DNA of 64,000 nucleotides, taken from Anaerocolumna cellulosilytica (lineage in GTDB: Bacteria > Bacillota > Clostridia > Lachnospirales > Lachnospiraceae). The notes under the pieces were generated by a model. The model was not told where the DNA came from. It made no database searches and saw nothing but the letters and a program-made list of their open reading frames with translations. This document shows, piece after piece, positions 44,613 through 54,586 of the stretch (within the stretch, counting starts at the first letter, position 1; each line of letters begins with the position of its first letter). The stretch covers positions 4,335,501 to 4,399,500 of the forward strand of contig NZ_AP023367.1 of NCBI RefSeq assembly GCF_014218335.1, in the 5' to 3' direction. Position numbers and translations under genes: made by a program.

Positions 44613-45188
44613 TTATAGCTCTTTCACAATAATATCTTCTAATTTTCTTTTTGGCACATGATGTACCTGATTTGCATCTCTCCAATACTTCACATCGTTA
44701 TCTTTTGATAGTTCTTCGACTACAACTTCTTCTTTTGGATGACCCAGGGCAATAATTACTGCAATTTCATATTGTTCATCAATACCTAGCCCTTGTCTAA
44801 TCTCTTCTTTTTTAAAACTTCCAATAAAGCAGCCTCCCAGTCCCAGGGCAGACGCTCCTAAAAATATAGTCTGGGCTGCGATTCCTTCGTCCATAGTCTG
44901 TACCTTATTAATTGTTGTGTCCCTTAACATTACAATGTAAGCAGTTGGTCTTTCCTCTGCTGGCGGACCAACCCATTCCTTTAGATATCCTGCCCAGCCA
45001 ATATGATCAAAGATTAAATCGTTATACTCTTTCGTATGAACGAGAATATATTTTAAGGGTTGTCGATTGGCGCCGCTGGGTGCTAATCTTGCTAACGCAA
45101 TCAGACTTTCCAGTTGTTCCTTCGTTATAGTCTTTTCTCCATAAAATCTTCTATATGAACGGGTCTTTTTCACCAATTCCTGCATCAT
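44613..45188 (-). CDS. Nitroreductase family protein
   Basis: A 191-residue flavin-dependent reductase: KTRSYRRFYGEKTITKEQL (FMN-binding Arg residues near the N-terminus), ARLAPSGANRQPLKYILV, and GIAAQTIFLGASALGLGGCFIGSF. It probably uses FMN and NAD(P)H to reduce nitro compounds or quinones in the cytoplasm. The shorter group of this family, as here, often has unknown physiological substrates. Two adjacent ATG codons (45188, 45185) can both start it. Confidence 0.85.
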   Translation of the reverse strand: MMQELVKKTRSYRRFYGEKTITKEQLESLIALARLAPSGANRQPLKYILVHTKEYNDLIFDHIGWAGYLKEWVGPPAEERPTAYIVMLRDTTINKVQTMDEGIAAQTIFLGASALGLGGCFIGSFKKEEIRQGLGIDEQYEIAVIIALGHPKEEVVVEELSKDNDVKYWRDANQVHHVPKRKLEDIIVKEL

Positions 45189-45325
45189 AGTCTTTCATTT
45201 CCTTTCATATTTCACTTATTCTTAGCCCACAGCTTAAAGCAAGGTCTTTATACTTATTTTTCACATCCTTATCATCAAACAGTACAGGAAAACTTCTTCG
45301 CATCCATTACTAAAATACCCTCAAC

Positions 45326-46366
45326 TTATACTTCCTCTGCATAAGCAGGTGCATAAAATTCATAACGGCTTAAGATTCCAGTAAGGATTCCACTATTCTC
45401 ATCCACACCAAATATAACTACCTCATTCGAATGTTGATTTGCCACAACCAGCCCCGTATCATCCTTTAAAAGTGCTATATGCCTTGGATGCCTTCCTCCG
45501 CACTTTACGTCCTGTATTTTCTTTAGGGTACCCGATGGTGTAATGTCAAAAACTGCAATGGTGTCTGCTCCTCTATTTGCACCATATAAAAATCTGCCGT
45601 CTTTTGAAATCTCAAGAGCAGATCCGCTGCTTTCCCCGTAAAATCCTTCCGGCAGTGTACTGATTTTTTGGATAAGCTTTACCTGTATTGTGGTATCTTC
45701 CCTGTCAAAACAATAGACATATATTTCATTGCTATATTCTGTAATGACATAGAGATAATTCAAAAGAGGATGAAACTTTAAGTGCCTTGGCCCAGCACCT
45801 TTTTCTAATTGAATATATTCCAATGCAGTATCGGGACTAAGTTCCCCTTCCCTGGAATTATATATGTAGACTCTATCGAGTGCAATATTCGAAACAAAGA
45901 CTCGTGTTCCTTCCGGTTCTAATACCGCACAGTGAGCTCTGGTAAGTTCTCCAGGGTGTTCCGGCTGTATCTGGAAGAAGTTTAGAATTTTTACAAAATG
46001 ATAATCTTCAACCTTGACTGCCGCGACATGTCCGGTTTCATAAAAAGAGCAATAAAGTACTTTGTCCGTCGGCTGATACATAATATGGCATAAAGCTCCT
46101 CCGTGGAGTTTTAATTCATCTCTTAGTATATATTCATCTTCCACTCTTTGATAACAAAGCACGGAGCCACTGCCACTTTCTTCCCGAATTATAAAACAGA
46201 TATCACGATAGGTAGTTAAATAGGAGGGGGCTGTCAAGGAATCTGCCCACATTTTCCTTCCGACCTCCTTATTCTGGTTCAGTTCATACAACGCTACAGA
46301 CGTTTTGTTATTCTCATCCGGCCCATAACCGGAAATCAATAGTTCTCTTTTCTTACTATCTTTCAT
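45326..46366 (-). CDS. Lactonase family (YbhE/6-phosphogluconolactonase-like) beta-propeller
   Basis: A 346-residue seven-bladed propeller of the lactonase family: LTRAHCAVLEPEGTRVFVSNIALDRVYIY, GAGPRHLKFHPLLNYLYVITEYSNEIYVY, GRFLYGANRGADTIAVF and GRHPRHIALLKDDTGLVVANQHSNEVVIF. Members hydrolyse 6-phosphogluconolactone or related lactones, but many are untested. The start at 46366 follows CAGGT and gives the usual N-terminus (ELLISGYGPDENN); the frame stays open to a TTG at 46456 without family similarity. Confidence 0.75.
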   Translation of the reverse strand: MKDSKKRELLISGYGPDENNKTSVALYELNQNKEVGRKMWADSLTAPSYLTTYRDICFIIREESGSGSVLCYQRVEDEYILRDELKLHGGALCHIMYQPTDKVLYCSFYETGHVAAVKVEDYHFVKILNFFQIQPEHPGELTRAHCAVLEPEGTRVFVSNIALDRVYIYNSREGELSPDTALEYIQLEKGAGPRHLKFHPLLNYLYVITEYSNEIYVYCFDREDTTIQVKLIQKISTLPEGFYGESSGSALEISKDGRFLYGANRGADTIAVFDITPSGTLKKIQDVKCGGRHPRHIALLKDDTGLVVANQHSNEVVIFGVDENSGILTGILSRYEFYAPAYAEEV

Positions 46367-46688
46367 ATCGATACCTGTTAAGGAGTTTCTGCTGATTAAA
46401 TCCGTAAATCCCCAATCATAATGTCTGTATTCAAAAAACTCCCTGCCACAATACAACAGTTGAAAGAATACCTATGTGGCTTTCCTTTATTTGTATTTTC
46501 CTTCAACCTGTTCCGGCTTATAGTTAGGACTCTTGACCTATGCCGGCTCTTATTGCTAACTTCTATTTTAATCCTGTTTCTGCATTATGGCAACAATTTA
46601 CTTCGTATGAAAGATAATTTTATGCAATTTCAACAAAACATACAGCATATACTTGTAATGAGAGATAGTAAAATACACGTATTAACCA
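46367..46688. other. Intergenic region, 322 bp
   Basis: No gene recognised. The minus-strand frame of the lactonase continues to a TTG at 46456, and an AGGGAG lies nearby, so the true start may be further up. The rest is A+T-rich with no hairpin or promoter that I could call. Confidence 0.4.
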
Positions 46689-47033
46689 TTACAACAAATA
46701 GCTGACACCTATGAGCAGTAAGACGAGTATTAAATACCCCAAGGTAAAAGCCATTAAAAACATCTGGATTACAAATGTAACCTTCCACATTCGTCGATTC
46801 ACATATTCTGCTTCTGTTTCCTTAAAACGTCTAACATCTTTTCTTGCCTGCATTATTAGCAATAGCAGAACAATTCCCCAGACAGTATAAAGAACAGCCT
46901 CCCAAGCTACTGTTAAACCACGGTAACTTAAGGGCAGCAATTCAAAAAAATAAAGCCAAGGAAGTATTATACCAACCAAATATAATCCAGAATGAATCAG
47001 GCAGGTAGTTATGCGGTATCTTGTATCTTCCAT
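46689..47033 (-). CDS. Small membrane protein of unknown function
   Basis: A 114-residue protein with three hydrophobic segments (about residues 12-30, 42-62 and 86-112) and a short basic loop (QARKDVRRFKETEAEYVNRRMWK). It is preceded by AGGAGG six bases before the ATG. No family recognised. It is transcribed toward the lactonase gene and may precede it in one transcript. Confidence 0.6.
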   Translation of the reverse strand: MEDTRYRITTCLIHSGLYLVGIILPWLYFFELLPLSYRGLTVAWEAVLYTVWGIVLLLLIMQARKDVRRFKETEAEYVNRRMWKVTFVIQMFLMAFTLGYLILVLLLIGVSYLL

Positions 47034-47217
47034 CCCATTCCTCCTTACATATACTTCATAACATTAAGTGATTGCGAAACGATAGGTCATAGGTTAGAAG
47101 TAGGTAAAATAACAGTTTCGCATTGACTAACTTTATAATATATAGTTTATTTCTGTGTTTAGTCTGCATTCTTTTTCTTATATTATTCATATAAGTAAGT
47201 ACTGCTGCCTTTGTTCT

Positions 47218-47634
47218 TTATTCCAGTTCCAGTTGTTCTAGTACTTTATTATCGTCTAAATCTTTTAACATTCGTTTGCCCAGACGTTTTTTTAGAAGTT
47301 CCTTATCGGCCCACACATATTCAGTGTGTTCTTCTGAAAGTATTACCTTATCCGTATTACATTTGCATAAATAATTTATAATAACTACCTGACGGTATTC
47401 ATGCGTCTGAAAGGTAGTTGCAAATAATAATCTATCAACCGTTACTTCAAGTCCTGTTTCCTCTAAAATTTCACGCTTCAGCCCTGATATTAAATCTTCA
47501 CCGAATTCTAATTTACCTCCGGCAAATTCCCATGTGCCTCCACCAATTCGATTATTATCCGTCCTTTTTACAATAAGTACCTTTTTATTGTATAGAATCA
47601 TTGCTTTCATGGCATTTATGATGATTTTCTTCAT
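47218..47634 (-). CDS. NUDIX hydrolase
   Basis: A 138-residue hydrolase with a full Nudix box (GKLEFGEDLISGLKREILEETGLEV, from about residue 40): the Gly, REILEETG core and spacing are intact. It would cleave nucleoside diphosphate-linked compounds, possibly oxidised nucleotides as in MutT. The actual substrate is unknown. AAAGGGGG precedes the ATG; the gene stands alone. Confidence 0.88.
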   Translation of the reverse strand: MKKIIINAMKAMILYNKKVLIVKRTDNNRIGGGTWEFAGGKLEFGEDLISGLKREILEETGLEVTVDRLLFATTFQTHEYRQVVIINYLCKCNTDKVILSEEHTEYVWADKELLKKRLGKRMLKDLDDNKVLEQLELE

Positions 47635-47934
47635 GATTGTTTCCCCCTTTGCCGTATAATCAGTTACCTCATAATTTATAGACTAAGGAATTATGAGAAG
47701 ATGCAAGAAACTATTCTTAAGGATATTTGTTATCACCCTTTGCTTTATTCTAATAATATAACATATTCTTGTGTTTTGTGAAAACTAAATTTCCACAATT
47801 GCAAAAGCTAATAAATATATCTGGCCGTGATAGGTACGAAAAAACTCCGTGTCTGTCTCATACATCTGTTTCCTGATACAAAATATATCTAAGAAACAGT
47901 GCTAGCAAATAACACGGAGCTTTTTTATACTATT
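47635..47934. other. Intergenic region, 300 bp, with branched terminator
   Basis: Bases 47846-47928 form a Y-shaped inverted repeat: the outer stem AACTCCGTGT / AACACGGAGC ends in T-runs on both strands, and an inner TCTGTTTC/GAAACAG stem lies within. It should terminate the GH35 gene on the minus strand. The rest is promoter region of the NUDIX gene. Confidence 0.6.
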
Positions 47935-50004
47935 TTATTTTTTAATATGATAACCCTTCTCAATGACTGCTTCGGCATTATATAATTCACAGGCAATACC
48001 ATCTTTACATTCCGGCCAGGTTTCTAAAAAACGGGGTGCATCCTTATATAATGCTGTAATTTCTATCTTAACTTTTCTTGGGAAGCCATATCTCTTTAAG
48101 CCTATTTCCCAAATCTGCCCTGTATAGAACCAATCACCCACTAAGGAATCTTCTACATACAGTTTAGCGGTATCACCACCAAAATGAATACGTAGGAAAC
48201 AGTCATTTCCTTGTACTTCATCAGAAATTTCTATTTCGTACAACTTTTTATCCTCTTCTTCTTTCAGTAATGTATAGGATACTTCACACGCTTGTACTGT
48301 ATCCACACATTCATAGAGAGAAAATCCTTTTTCTTCCCCGGCATAACGGTAACCCACGGGTTCAGCCGGCAGCTTAGGGTAGGATTTTAAACCTTCCCTG
48401 TTTCGGTTAAGAATTTCATATCCGGTATCACACGCAATTACCTCGCCTGCGGTTATAACAAGATATTCTTTATCTAGGCTGACTATCCAGGAATTTAGTG
48501 CGTCTTCTCTTGAAAGTGTAAGCACCTTTGTATGAACAGGTTCCTTTACCCAATCATACTTTGGTTCCTGATTGGTATAAAATACATAGGTTTCCTTCTC
48601 TTCTTTTAATATACATAAAGGTGTAGCCATGGCAGACTTTAATTCTCCGTCGCCCACTCTCATATTAAAAGGCAGGAAGAAGAAATCTCCATTCTTAATA
48701 TTTCGTTCAGGATAGCTGATTACTTCATTCTCAAGTTCAACCTTTAATAGTTCTCCCATATGGTCTGCCATCTGATATCTTCTTTGGTAGTTGTTAACAA
48801 ATAGATATCCACGATTACCATTTCTTCTAACCGATGTACGCAAGTCACTTAGATTTGTTTGATACAAAGGATTGGTCTTTGGAATGTCTGTTTTCATCTC
48901 ACATAAAGCACTGCCGAAATCCTTTACAAACATAGACAGGAGCTTAATTTCCTTTAAAGTACCAGACATCTGTCCATATTCTCTGATTGGCGCTGAGAAA
49001 TCATAGCTGTATATCGGAAGGTCATTTGGATATCCGGTTGCTCTGGATTCTTGTAAGGTCGTTAGCTTTCCTTCCGGATTGGTGCCGCCATGATACATAT
49101 AATATCCTAATAGATTAACACCACAGCCTAACTTTACCATGGACATAGCACCAATATCTTTTGGATATGCTACTGGTCTTCGGTGATGGGTTACCTGAAG
49201 CCCACCGCCTAATTCGGCTGTAAGGAACGGATGCTTTGTTATATCAAAGGTAATTCCCGTTCCAAATCCATAATCACTGCCGATATTATGGTCATTTCTT
49301 TCCTGTGTAAAAATATAATTTCCACTAGGCTCAATCTCTGTTAACCTCTGATCCCAGGGAGCTTCACAATATCCCCCCATTACCGGAATTAACCCGCCAG
49401 TAACAGCTCCTCCCCAGCCGGTTGCTGTATAATAAGGAACTATCATACCTGCGTCTTTGGCAATAGCCGTCAGACGACGCATATGCTCTTCTCCCTCTTC
49501 TCCCTGCAATCCTCCGCAGTGGCCATATTCGTTCTCAATCTGTAAACCGATTATAGGACCATCGTCTTTGTGATAAAGCCCTTCTACCTGTTCTGCAACT
49601 TTTTTATAATAACGTGTTACTTCTTCAAAATATTCCTCGTTATTGGTACGTACCTTATACTCCTTCTTTAGCAGCCAATCCGGCATTCCGCCGTTTCTGG
49701 CTTCTCCATGACACCAAGGTCCGACTCTTAAAAACAAAGTCATACCACAATCCTTTACCGTTTCTACAAAGGCCCTTAAGTCTCTCTGTCCGGTAAAATC
49801 GTATTCCTTTTCAATCTCTTCGTGATGCAGCCAGAATACATAGGTGGAGACTATCTCTATTCCTCCGGCTTTCATCTTATATAAAGACTCTTTCCAATAT
49901 TGTCTCGGATATCTGGTAAAGTGCATCTCCCCCATCATTGGAAACCAGGGTTGACCATTCTTTAGCAGATATTTTTCATTTACACTATATTCTGTTCTGT
50001 TCAT
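47935..50004 (-). CDS. Glycoside hydrolase family 35 beta-galactosidase
   Basis: A 689-residue GH35 enzyme. The catalytic pair is Glu in GLQIENEYGHCGG (about residue 157) and Glu in FLTAELGGGL (about 265). Beta-sandwich domains follow. It releases terminal beta-galactose, most likely from imported beta-1,4-galacto-oligosaccharides. No signal peptide, so cytoplasmic. It lies 80 bases after the GH53 gene in the same direction, which supports a galactan pathway. Confidence 0.92.
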   Translation of the reverse strand: MNRTEYSVNEKYLLKNGQPWFPMMGEMHFTRYPRQYWKESLYKMKAGGIEIVSTYVFWLHHEEIEKEYDFTGQRDLRAFVETVKDCGMTLFLRVGPWCHGEARNGGMPDWLLKKEYKVRTNNEEYFEEVTRYYKKVAEQVEGLYHKDDGPIIGLQIENEYGHCGGLQGEEGEEHMRRLTAIAKDAGMIVPYYTATGWGGAVTGGLIPVMGGYCEAPWDQRLTEIEPSGNYIFTQERNDHNIGSDYGFGTGITFDITKHPFLTAELGGGLQVTHHRRPVAYPKDIGAMSMVKLGCGVNLLGYYMYHGGTNPEGKLTTLQESRATGYPNDLPIYSYDFSAPIREYGQMSGTLKEIKLLSMFVKDFGSALCEMKTDIPKTNPLYQTNLSDLRTSVRRNGNRGYLFVNNYQRRYQMADHMGELLKVELENEVISYPERNIKNGDFFFLPFNMRVGDGELKSAMATPLCILKEEKETYVFYTNQEPKYDWVKEPVHTKVLTLSREDALNSWIVSLDKEYLVITAGEVIACDTGYEILNRNREGLKSYPKLPAEPVGYRYAGEEKGFSLYECVDTVQACEVSYTLLKEEEDKKLYEIEISDEVQGNDCFLRIHFGGDTAKLYVEDSLVGDWFYTGQIWEIGLKRYGFPRKVKIEITALYKDAPRFLETWPECKDGIACELYNAEAVIEKGYHIKK

Positions 50005-50083
50005 TTTAACACCCTTCTTTTAACCTTTCAATCTGCTAATTTCATAGCAGACACTTAATACTTTTGAAATTATTATAATTAAT

Positions 50084-51796
50084 TCATGCATGACTATTTG
50101 GCATTTTAATTAAGGCAAACCTTCTTACCTTTCCAAAGACTGGGGGTGACGTAAGCTTTATGCCTACTTCTATCTTTCCCTTTTCTATTATAATATTGGA
50201 TAGCTCATAAGTCACCCAGTTTTCATCCGTGGGATAAATAATAGCCTCTTTTGCTCTATTTTCATCGGTTTTTGCATAAATCTTAACATCTACACCTGTA
50301 GTATTACTTCCCATATACTCCACCTTTAAAACATATTCCCCATTTTTTATTCCCTCAATGGTATGATGCATACAAAATTGAAAATTCATGGGACTTTCTA
50401 AATAAACATAATGTTTAGGAGGTGCCGGAAATGGTTCTATAAAATCAGGACGCAGCTCTGTCAATACACGAACATCCGATTTTTGAATCTGCCAACCTGT
50501 AAGCCCATTTTCAAAGTTGCCATTTGGTATAAAATTATAATCCTTTGCAAGCTTCTCCATAACGGACAGAGTTATACGAACCTTCTTAGATATCTCATTA
50601 ACCCAGCCTCGCACAAGTATTTCTCCTGCCTGTTTGGTATCATATTCTTCCCACCAAACAGGCAGGTTAGTTACACTTCCATCGGAATACAACACCCGAA
50701 TTGATTTCGGCAGCGGTGTAACCTCTCCTACTGTAACAACGATTGGTTCCGGCATATAAATTTTTACAGGGTTAATTATTTCTTCCTTCGTTTTTGTAAA
50801 CCGAAAGCTCTCAAGGGCCGGCAATGCCTTAGCCTCTTCATCAAAAATTCCCATATTGCTGGACCAGCCAGGTACCCCATCCTCTGGAACTACGACCGGT
50901 TCCCAGTAATAGATTCCAAGACCCATGTCATCTTCTAAGGAAGCTGTAATACTCATTACAAGATCCAATACCTTACGCTGTCCTTCCGGTGTTGCCGGAA
51001 ACCCTGCTATCTTCTCCTGCTGCTCTCCTATAAATCCATCTTCTGTCTTTCTCCATGCGTGTGCTGTTTCTGCAATAATAATTGGCTTTTGGTACCGTTT
51101 AACGAGCTTAACCATACTTTCCTTCAAATCTGCAAAGGTTCCGTGCCAGAACGGGTAATATGATAGCCCGATTATATCAAATGCATCTAGTCCCTGAGAG
51201 ATAGCCGCATCAAACCAGTCACGAAGATAATGGTATCTGCCGCCCTGGTCTAGATGGATAACCACCTGTACGCCGGCAAATTCCCGGACTGCCCGGATAC
51301 CTGCATTAATAAGTTGTACCAATCCATGATAATCCGGAACTTCTCCGTCCGGAAAAAGCATACCGCTTCGAATTTCATTTCCGATCTGTACCAAATCCGG
51401 CAGCACCCCTTCTTTCTTTAACGTGTTTAACACCTGTTTGGTATACTCATAGACGGCCTGAATTAACCCCTCCTTATCAAGTTCTTTCCAGGCTTTTGGT
51501 TTCTCTTGTTTTCCGGGATCTGCCCAGAAATCAGAATAATGAAAATCCAGGAAAAAACTCATGTGATTTTCTTTGATTCTTTTTGCCATAGCAATTGTAT
51601 GGTCTAAATTGCAGTATCCCTTTGACTCTATTACATTTTCCGGTTCATTCCATAATCTAAGACGGATGGAGTTTACTCCATTTTCCTTTAATAATTCAAA
51701 TATTTCTCTCCGATTTCCTTCCTTATCCCGAAAGCAGACCCCACAATCAAGCAGCTCTGTAAGAAAGGATATATCCATACCTTTTATAAAATTCAT
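50084..51796 (-). CDS. Glycoside hydrolase family 53 endo-beta-1,4-galactanase, apparently cytoplasmic
   Basis: A 570-residue GH53 enzyme. The catalytic Glu residues lie in DLVQIGNEIRSGML (about residue 138) and PIIIAETAHAW (about 245). After the barrel comes a bacterial Ig-like domain (about 350-420), then a carbohydrate-binding-like beta-sandwich (about 425-565) that resembles galactan-binding CBM61. GH53 enzymes cut beta-1,4-galactan and are normally secreted, but this one has no signal peptide. The start at 51796 has GGGAG five bases upstream. A terminator separates it from the importer genes. Confidence 0.9.
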   Translation of the reverse strand: MNFIKGMDISFLTELLDCGVCFRDKEGNRREIFELLKENGVNSIRLRLWNEPENVIESKGYCNLDHTIAMAKRIKENHMSFFLDFHYSDFWADPGKQEKPKAWKELDKEGLIQAVYEYTKQVLNTLKKEGVLPDLVQIGNEIRSGMLFPDGEVPDYHGLVQLINAGIRAVREFAGVQVVIHLDQGGRYHYLRDWFDAAISQGLDAFDIIGLSYYPFWHGTFADLKESMVKLVKRYQKPIIIAETAHAWRKTEDGFIGEQQEKIAGFPATPEGQRKVLDLVMSITASLEDDMGLGIYYWEPVVVPEDGVPGWSSNMGIFDEEAKALPALESFRFTKTKEEIINPVKIYMPEPIVVTVGEVTPLPKSIRVLYSDGSVTNLPVWWEEYDTKQAGEILVRGWVNEISKKVRITLSVMEKLAKDYNFIPNGNFENGLTGWQIQKSDVRVLTELRPDFIEPFPAPPKHYVYLESPMNFQFCMHHTIEGIKNGEYVLKVEYMGSNTTGVDVKIYAKTDENRAKEAIIYPTDENWVTYELSNIIIEKGKIEVGIKLTSPPVFGKVRRFALIKMPNSHA

Positions 51797-51836
51797 AAAA
51801 ACTCCCATCTATGTGCTCTATTTCTATTTATGAAAG

Positions 51837-51873
51837 AAAAAGGACTGCCAGACACCCTTTTGTCAGACAGTCC
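51837..51873 (-). terminator. Terminator between the importer genes and GH53
   Basis: On the minus strand GGACTG and CTGACA pair with TGTC and CAGTCC, followed by TTTTTC. It may act as a partial terminator, lowering GH53 expression relative to the binding protein. Confidence 0.7.
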
Positions 51874-51923
51874 AGAGAGCATATTCAAAATGCCAGTGCC
51901 CGGTAAGGAATGCGCTTTATAAG

Positions 51924-53498
51924 TTATTTTTTACTCTCTACGAAAGCCGCCGCCTGTTTTTGAATCTCATCATAAATATTTTGTATGCCGGCATTGTCTA
52001 ACTGGGTGCGCAACTCATTGATTGCTTTGTCCACGTCTCCTGCCATACCACACATTAACGGTGTATAGTACTGTGTAATTACAGTCCCCACTGCTGCAAT
52101 TTCTGAACTAACCTTAGAGTTATCGAATGTAAAACCATCATATATATGGTCTGCTTTAATATCTTTACTCCAAGTATCCTGTAATTCCTGCGCTTTGTTA
52201 TCAAGAGCCGTAGGATTCTCAATGTATTGTTTTCTTCTGATATCCGCATTCGTCCAGCCCCAGTTACAGTTATTGTCTACACCATAATCTGAATTGGCAT
52301 CTAACAGCTTATACTGGTCATCTGAAACCGCTTCCCAATGCGTACCTTCAATTCCAAGAGAGGCAAGGTCATATATAGCAGGATTTGTATAAAATTCATT
52401 TAATACCATCATGGCACGTTCTTTATGATTGCTGACTGCATTAATAGCAACACCGTTATTAATATATGGATTAACACCTTTTGATATATCCGATGCAATG
52501 TCAACTATAGTCACTTCCCAGTCCGGATGCTCTCTATTTGCCTGTTCTGCATAGAGCTTACAAGAACCTAAATTCCATACCATAGAAGCGGCGGTTCCAT
52601 TGAGCAGGCCATCCTGTCTCTCTTCTGTAGTGGCCAGACTATCTGCTGACCAGTAGCCTGCATCAAACATCTGCTTTACTGCCTTGCAATATTCTGCAAA
52701 TCCCTCCCAATCCAGAGCATAGGTTATAGATAAATCTTCAGGAGTCAAGGTATTATAAATAAAAAGCTCGCTAGGTGACCCTCCAATGGTATCAACTCCC
52801 TTATGTAACAAAAACGGATATAATAGTCCGCCGCCCTGTGTGCCAAGAGGCGTAATTCCTGCTTCTCCAGTTGTAATATCCCCATAGTAAGCAATCAAGT
52901 CATCCCAACTGGCGATAGTATCATATCCATATTTCTTCATTAAATCCCCACGTATCGCAAGTACGTTAACAGCAAATTCATTCTGATAGTTTGGTACCAT
53001 AAACACCTTACCGTCAATTAATGCCTGCGTCCAAGCAGCTGAGGGTACTACCTTCCATATATCCGGAGCATAGGTTTTTATAAAGTCTTCTGATAATTCA
53101 TAAAACCCTCCCATTGCAGCAGTGGCTTCATAGTGCCCCCAACCAGAAGCCGTAAATATCAGGTCAAATTCCTCTCCTGATGAAAACAGCAGCGAATATT
53201 TCGTATCGTGCTCACTCCAGGATAAGAATTCAATTTCAACCGTGGTATTTAACTTTTCCTTTAATATCTTATTTATTTCTGTATAAACCTTGTCAAAATC
53301 TTTAGAACGGTCACCCAGAAGATACATTTTTAAGGTTAATTCTTTTGAGATATCTACTCCGTTATAAGTCCTTGTGCCACCTTCTGTTACTTCTGATACG
53401 GTATCCTTATCCTTATTTTTGCTACCAGAACCGCAGCCTGTGAATATTACAGTAAGCATAACAAATATCATAATCATAGATAAAACCCTTTTTTTCAT
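51924..53498 (-). CDS. Carbohydrate ABC transporter substrate-binding lipoprotein
   Basis: A 524-residue family 1 binding protein. It starts KKRVLSMIMIFVMLTVIFTGCGS, with the lipobox Cys at residue 21, and is of the longer LplA/YtcQ class. It should capture oligosaccharides outside the membrane and pass them to the two permeases encoded upstream. AAGGAGG-type site lies directly before the ATG at 53498. A LacI-like palindromic candidate (GCGAAACGCTTTGA on the minus strand, near 53555-53572) lies upstream. Confidence 0.9.
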   Translation of the reverse strand: MKKRVLSMIMIFVMLTVIFTGCGSGSKNKDKDTVSEVTEGGTRTYNGVDISKELTLKMYLLGDRSKDFDKVYTEINKILKEKLNTTVEIEFLSWSEHDTKYSLLFSSGEEFDLIFTASGWGHYEATAAMGGFYELSEDFIKTYAPDIWKVVPSAAWTQALIDGKVFMVPNYQNEFAVNVLAIRGDLMKKYGYDTIASWDDLIAYYGDITTGEAGITPLGTQGGGLLYPFLLHKGVDTIGGSPSELFIYNTLTPEDLSITYALDWEGFAEYCKAVKQMFDAGYWSADSLATTEERQDGLLNGTAASMVWNLGSCKLYAEQANREHPDWEVTIVDIASDISKGVNPYINNGVAINAVSNHKERAMMVLNEFYTNPAIYDLASLGIEGTHWEAVSDDQYKLLDANSDYGVDNNCNWGWTNADIRRKQYIENPTALDNKAQELQDTWSKDIKADHIYDGFTFDNSKVSSEIAAVGTVITQYYTPLMCGMAGDVDKAINELRTQLDNAGIQNIYDEIQKQAAAFVESKK

Positions 53499-53644
53499 AA
53501 ACTCCTCCTTAATAATAGTTAGACAATTGTAAACGACTAATTTGAGCAATGGAATCAAAGCGTTTCGCAATTACCTAATAAGAATATTGTTAAAATTTGT
53601 ACTCTATATAAATCCCTATATGTAAACAGAGATTTATAACATGA

Positions 53645-54574
53645 TTAGCCTTTTACCGCACCAATGGTAATTCCCTGTACAAAATATTTCTGGACAAAAG
53701 GATATAACAATATGATTGGACCGGTAACTACCACTGTCAGTGCCATCTTTAAGGACTGGGTCGGCATGGACATGGCAGAAGCTGCCTCACTGCTTACTTG
53801 CTGAGACTCAATAATTCTTTTATAAGCCTCTATGTTATTGACCTGTTTGTATAAAAAGTACTGTAAAGGATGCATGGACTCCTTACCTATGTAAAGCATG
53901 GCATTATACCAGTCATTCCAATAAGCCAACGCAATAAATAGACCAACTGTTGCCATGGCTGGCTTTAATAGAGGTATCACAACCTTAACCATCGTTCCGA
54001 ATTCTCCGCAGCCATCTATTTTGGCGGCATCAATTAAAGATTCCGGTAATCCCATTATGTAGCTCTTCATTACCAGAAGGTTATAAACACTGAATAAAAG
54101 CGGTAAAAATAATGCCAGATAACTATCCTTTAATCCCAGATATCTGGTCATTAAAATATAACTTGGAACCAGACCTCCGCTAAACAGTGTGGTGAAGTAA
54201 AAAAAGAATGAAAATTTATTCCGCCATTCAAACTCTTTTCTGGACAGGACATAGGCCGTCATGGTTTGTAAAAACAAACCGGCTAAAGTGCCAAGTATTG
54301 TTAGGACTATAGTTACCCCGTATGCCCTTAATACAACCATGGGTTCTTTAAAAACAGTGGTATAGGCTTCCAATGTAAATTCTCTGGGGTAGAGACTAAA
54401 ACCAAATCTTTTAATAGCCTCCTCTGAGGAAAAAGAGGCAGACACTACCATGATAAAAGGTATCAGGCAAAACAGCGCAATGACCCCATTGATGAAGTAA
54501 GCAAGAAAAGAAAGTAGTTTGGCATCACTGCTCTTTTTTATTTCATAAGATGCTGCTTTTATTTTTAATTTCAT
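53645..54574 (-). CDS. Carbohydrate ABC transporter permease, MalG/YtcP type
   Basis: A 309-residue permease with six membrane helices and the EAA loop (MGLPESLIDAAKIDGCGEFGTMVKVVIPLLKPA, about residues 172-204) that docks the ATPase. No ATPase gene is in this cluster, so a shared MsmX-type ATPase elsewhere probably serves it. It lies 12 bases after the other permease gene. Confidence 0.9.
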   Translation of the reverse strand: MKLKIKAASYEIKKSSDAKLLSFLAYFINGVIALFCLIPFIMVVSASFSSEEAIKRFGFSLYPREFTLEAYTTVFKEPMVVLRAYGVTIVLTILGTLAGLFLQTMTAYVLSRKEFEWRNKFSFFFYFTTLFSGGLVPSYILMTRYLGLKDSYLALFLPLLFSVYNLLVMKSYIMGLPESLIDAAKIDGCGEFGTMVKVVIPLLKPAMATVGLFIALAYWNDWYNAMLYIGKESMHPLQYFLYKQVNNIEAYKRIIESQQVSSEAASAMSMPTQSLKMALTVVVTGPIILLYPFVQKYFVQGITIGAVKG

Positions 54575-54586
54575 GTCCTTATCCTC

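Noticed and set aside
46421-46705. A 94-codon + strand frame in the gap after the lactonase gene
   Set aside because: No ribosome binding site, atypical composition, and overlap with two minus-strand genes.
53608-53640. Small 8-bp stem (TATAAATC/GATTTATA) between permease and binding-protein genes
   Set aside because: Too A+T-rich, with no T-run, to call as a terminator.
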